From: Kiritimatiellales bacterium
Lineage (GTDB): Bacteria > Verrucomicrobiota > Kiritimatiellia > Kiritimatiellales > Tichowtungiaceae
Direction of reading: 5' to 3'
DNA length: 64,000 nt
Assembly (NCBI GenBank): GCA_041656295.1
Contig: JBBADV010000010.1
Location: 1 to 64,000 of the forward strand
Below are positions 62,137 to 64,000 of this stretch, piece by piece. Both the position numbers and the translations under genes were made by a program. The number at the start of each line of letters is the position of its first letter. Positions within the stretch are counted from its first letter, which is position 1. Below the pieces are notes generated by a model. That model saw only the letters and a list, made by a program, of their open reading frames with translations. It did not search any database and was not told the DNA's origin.

Positions 62137-62763
62137 CTATCTCTCCCTTGTATATAAATCATACTTTTCGTTGAAGCATACACGCATCAATTGTTCCTCA
62201 GATATTGCACCGGCACGCAGAATTTCTACACCGTTTCCGGTGCACCGGACAACCGTGCTTGGAATTTTTCCCGTCGTCGTTCCAGCGTCGAGAAACAGTG
62301 CAACGTGCTCGCTTAATGTTTCGAACGCTTCCTGCACCGTAACTGCATCTGCGCCGCCGCTTTTATTCGCACTCGTCAATGCAACCGGACGACCGAACTC
62401 GCGCGCGATTGCCAGCGGCACCGCGTGCGCCGGAACGCGAAAACCGGTATTTCCTTCCGGTGTTTCTAAAATAATGGTTAGCGGCCCCGGCCAATATTTT
62501 CCGGCGAGTTTTTCGGCGGCTTCAGTAAAAACTGCACCCGAATTTTTTACCTGTTCAATTCCGGCGGCGAGACGTGCAACCGGTTTGCCGCGTTCGCGTT
62601 CTTTGGCAGTGTAAAGTTTTTCGATAAATTCCGGCGCACAGGCAATCCCGTAAACCGTCTCCGTCGGGATCACAATCAGATGTCCGGCGCTCAGCAGTTC
62701 GCATGTGCGCCGGATAATGTCCGGCGCCGGATTTTTCGAATCAATTTTAACAACTCGATTCAT
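62137..62763 (-). CDS. tsaC: L-threonylcarbamoyladenylate synthase (TsaC/YrdC/Sua5)
   Basis: Makes threonylcarbamoyl-AMP for the t6A37 tRNA modification. The 208-residue YrdC-domain protein has 'GHLIVIPTETVYGIACAP', 'IEKLYTAKERERGKPVARLA', 'KYWPGPLTIIL', 'GFRVPAHAVPLAIA' and 'VALTSANKSGG', all family hallmarks. ATG 62763 is chosen; an earlier start at 62793 would read the repeat-like spacer 'CGTGTTATTCGTGAGAAATA'. It lies between purE upstream and the restriction operon downstream. Confidence 0.93.
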   Translation of the reverse strand: MNRVVKIDSKNPAPDIIRRTCELLSAGHLIVIPTETVYGIACAPEFIEKLYTAKERERGKPVARLAAGIEQVKNSGAVFTEAAEKLAGKYWPGPLTIILETPEGNTGFRVPAHAVPLAIAREFGRPVALTSANKSGGADAVTVQEAFETLSEHVALFLDAGTTTGKIPSTVVRCTGNGVEILRAGAISEEQLMRVCFNEKYDLYTRER

Positions 62764-62816
62764 TAAATATTTCTCACGAATAACACGAATCACGAATCTG
62801 GGAAAAATTATTCATG
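62764..62816. repeat. Short AT-rich intergenic repeat between purE and tsaC
   Basis: Contains CACGAATAACACGAATCACG then AATCTGGG...ATTATTCATGTTATTCGCG; 'CGAATAACA' and 'TGTTATTCG' are inverted copies. It is similar in style to the other small spacers of the window. Confidence 0.4.
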
Positions 62817-63341
62817 TTATTCGCGGGCGATTCTTAAATTATTCAATTTCTTTTGCAGTTCGGCATCGGATGCGAGTACTTCATCACGTATATCTTTTTT
62901 AAACTGTGTCAGCTTACCGGCGAGTGATTCATTGGTAAGCGCCAGCATCTGCACTGCCAGAATGGCGGCATTCACCGCACCGGCTTTGCCGATAGCCATC
63001 GTTGCGACCGGAACGCCGCGCGGCATCTGCACCGTGGACAGCAGCGAATCCATGCCATCCAGTGACCATGCCGGCATCGGAATGCCGATCACCGGCAGCG
63101 TTGTGTGTCCGGCGAGAACACCGGCGAGATGCGCCGCACCGCCGGCGGCGCCGATAATCACCTTAAACCCGTTCGCTTTTGCATTCTTTGCAAACTCGCA
63201 CGCTTCGTGCGGCGTACGGTGTGCCGACATCACCTTCACGTCTGCATCTACGCTGAATTTTTTCAACGTCTGAAAACAAAGCTCGACCACATCCCAGTCA
63301 CTCGAACTCCCCATTACAATAGCAACCTGTTTGTCAGCCAT
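62817..63341 (-). CDS. purE: N5-carboxyaminoimidazole ribonucleotide mutase
   Basis: Moves the carboxyl from N5 to C4 of the imidazole in purine synthesis. The 174-residue class I PurE has 'IVMGSSSDWDVVE', 'KVMSAHRTPHEACEFAKNA', 'IIGAAGGAAHLAGVLAGHTT' and 'GIPMPAWSLDGMDSLLSTVQ'. The ATG at 63341 has AAAGGAG within the end of purD, so the two purine genes are coupled. Confidence 0.96.
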   Translation of the reverse strand: MADKQVAIVMGSSSDWDVVELCFQTLKKFSVDADVKVMSAHRTPHEACEFAKNAKANGFKVIIGAAGGAAHLAGVLAGHTTLPVIGIPMPAWSLDGMDSLLSTVQMPRGVPVATMAIGKAGAVNAAILAVQMLALTNESLAGKLTQFKKDIRDEVLASDAELQKKLNNLRIARE

Positions 63342-63343
63342 GA

Positions 63344-64000
63344 TTAACTCCTTTCCAATTCACGGTGAGCGATATCATTACGGTAAAACGCATTTTTCCA
63401 TGAAATTTTTTTGACAGCGTCGTAGGTATTGTCGACCGCCTCGCGCAACGTTTTGCCGAGCGCGGTGATGCCAAGCACGCGTCCGCCGGCGGTGACAACC
63501 TTGTCGTCTTGCAACGCCGTTCCGGCATGAAAAACCACAGCGGTTTCGCCGGCGCTAGCGATGCCGGCAATTTCATCGCCTTTCGGATAGTCGCCGGGAT
63601 AGCCGTCTGCCGCCATGACGACGCATACAGAATGCTCCGGCTTCCATTTTACCAAATCTTCGGAAAGTGTGCCGTCGATGCACGCCTCGAGTGCCGGAAT
63701 AATATCGCCGTCCCAGCGCGCGAGTACGGCTTGCGTTTCCGGATCGCCGAAGCGGCAGTTAAATTCAATGACGCTCGGCTGGCCGTTATCAATCATCAGT
63801 CCGGCATACAGCACGCCTTTATAAGTGATGCCGCGCTTTTTCAGTTCGGCGAGCGTACGGCCGTACACTTCGGTGCGGACTTTTTCAAGCACCGCTGCGG
63901 TGGCAACCGGCGCCGGTGAATAGGCGCCCATGCCGCCGGTATTCGGTCCGCAATCACCGTCAAACGCACGTTTGTGATCCTGTGACGACGCAAGCATAAC
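63344..64000 (-). CDS. purD: Phosphoribosylamine-glycine ligase, C-terminal part (cut by window end)
   Basis: ATP-grasp enzyme that joins glycine to phosphoribosylamine. The visible about 218 residues include 'DHKRAFDGDCGPNTGGMGAY', the ATP-grasp metal ligands 'SVIEFNCRFGDPETQAVLAR', and the C-terminal 'VCVVMAADGYPGDYPKGDEI'. The N-terminal half lies beyond position 64000. The stop is two bases before the purE start. Confidence 0.95.
   Translation of the reverse strand, partial: VMLASSQDHKRAFDGDCGPNTGGMGAYSPAPVATAAVLEKVRTEVYGRTLAELKKRGITYKGVLYAGLMIDNGQPSVIEFNCRFGDPETQAVLARWDGDIIPALEACIDGTLSEDLVKWKPEHSVCVVMAADGYPGDYPKGDEIAGIASAGETAVVFHAGTALQDDKVVTAGGRVLGITALGKTLREAVDNTYDAVKKISWKNAFYRNDIAHRELERS

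Noticed and set aside
1..64000. CRISPR arrays, rRNA and tRNA genes
   Set aside because: I looked for evenly spaced direct repeats, for T-arm GGTTCRANYCC with matching acceptor stems, and for rRNA signatures and found none. Short cloverleafs could be missed by eye.

Overview
The window is a 64-kb piece of a bacterial chromosome, about half G+C. Housekeeping genes are densely packed in short same-strand runs and separated by small AT-rich intergenic repeats and decayed insertion sequences. The ExbB/ExbD/TonB module points to an outer membrane. The secreted beta-helix protein with a C-terminal 'DGDGIPNWQEY' segment, the RpiB-SHMT fusion and the fused E1 of a 2-oxoacid dehydrogenase suggest a member of the PVC superphylum, probably Kiritimatiellota or Lentisphaerota. 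That placement is inference from gene content, not from a marker-gene tree.

Layout. 1-1.1 kb holds three transposase remnants. 1.1-8.1 kb carries asd (minus strand), a CPBP protease, a ROK sugar kinase, serS, tilS with an in-frame palindrome, and a DUF1015 gene. 8.2-20.3 kb is a carbon-metabolism block: a two-domain class II aldolase, a divergent DeoR regulator, then E2, E3, a four-helix-bundle gene, fused E1, a PHP protein, an SDR and a SorE-like Zn-dehydrogenase, with hairpin repeats in the gaps. 20.4-30.2 kb has pyrophosphatase, citramalate synthase behind an Ile-rich leader peptide, valS, lipA, a GT2, a DUF368 transporter, a NifU-like protein and argH. 30.3-33.55 kb is an island with inverted IS30-type ends carrying a frameshifted beta-helix protein gene.

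33.6-36.4 kb is a short ribosomal cluster (infA-rpmJ-rpsM-rpsK-rpoA-rplQ) ending in a strong terminator. Then come pta-ackA-orn, a secreted 17-residue-repeat protein, thyX, and an aldolase joined to an integrase arm fragment. 42.6-45.8 kb is tig-clpP-clpX (minus strand). After a decayed gap come exbB-exbD-tonB and a convergent monomeric isocitrate dehydrogenase. From 50.8 kb to the end everything is on the minus strand: purD-purE-tsaC, then a type I restriction-modification operon (hsdM-hsdS-rhuM-hsdR-YgjP peptidase), then an arginine-phosphatase-like LMW-PTP and an rpiB-glyA fusion. The order tsaC / ywlE-like / rpiB / glyA matches Bacillus subtilis, so the restriction system looks like a 9-kb insertion into an older operon.

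Metabolic reading: sugars enter through the ROK kinase and the polyol/aldolase enzymes. The lipoylated 2-oxoacid dehydrogenase (helped by lipA) makes acyl-CoA, and Pta-AckA converts acetyl-CoA to acetate with ATP yield. Asd, CimA and ArgH serve amino-acid synthesis. The points most worth a second look are the hairpin repeat / four-helix-bundle pairing, the Ile leader before cimA, the IS30-bounded island, the restriction insertion, the 17-residue repeat protein, the tilS palindrome and the integrase-aldolase joint.
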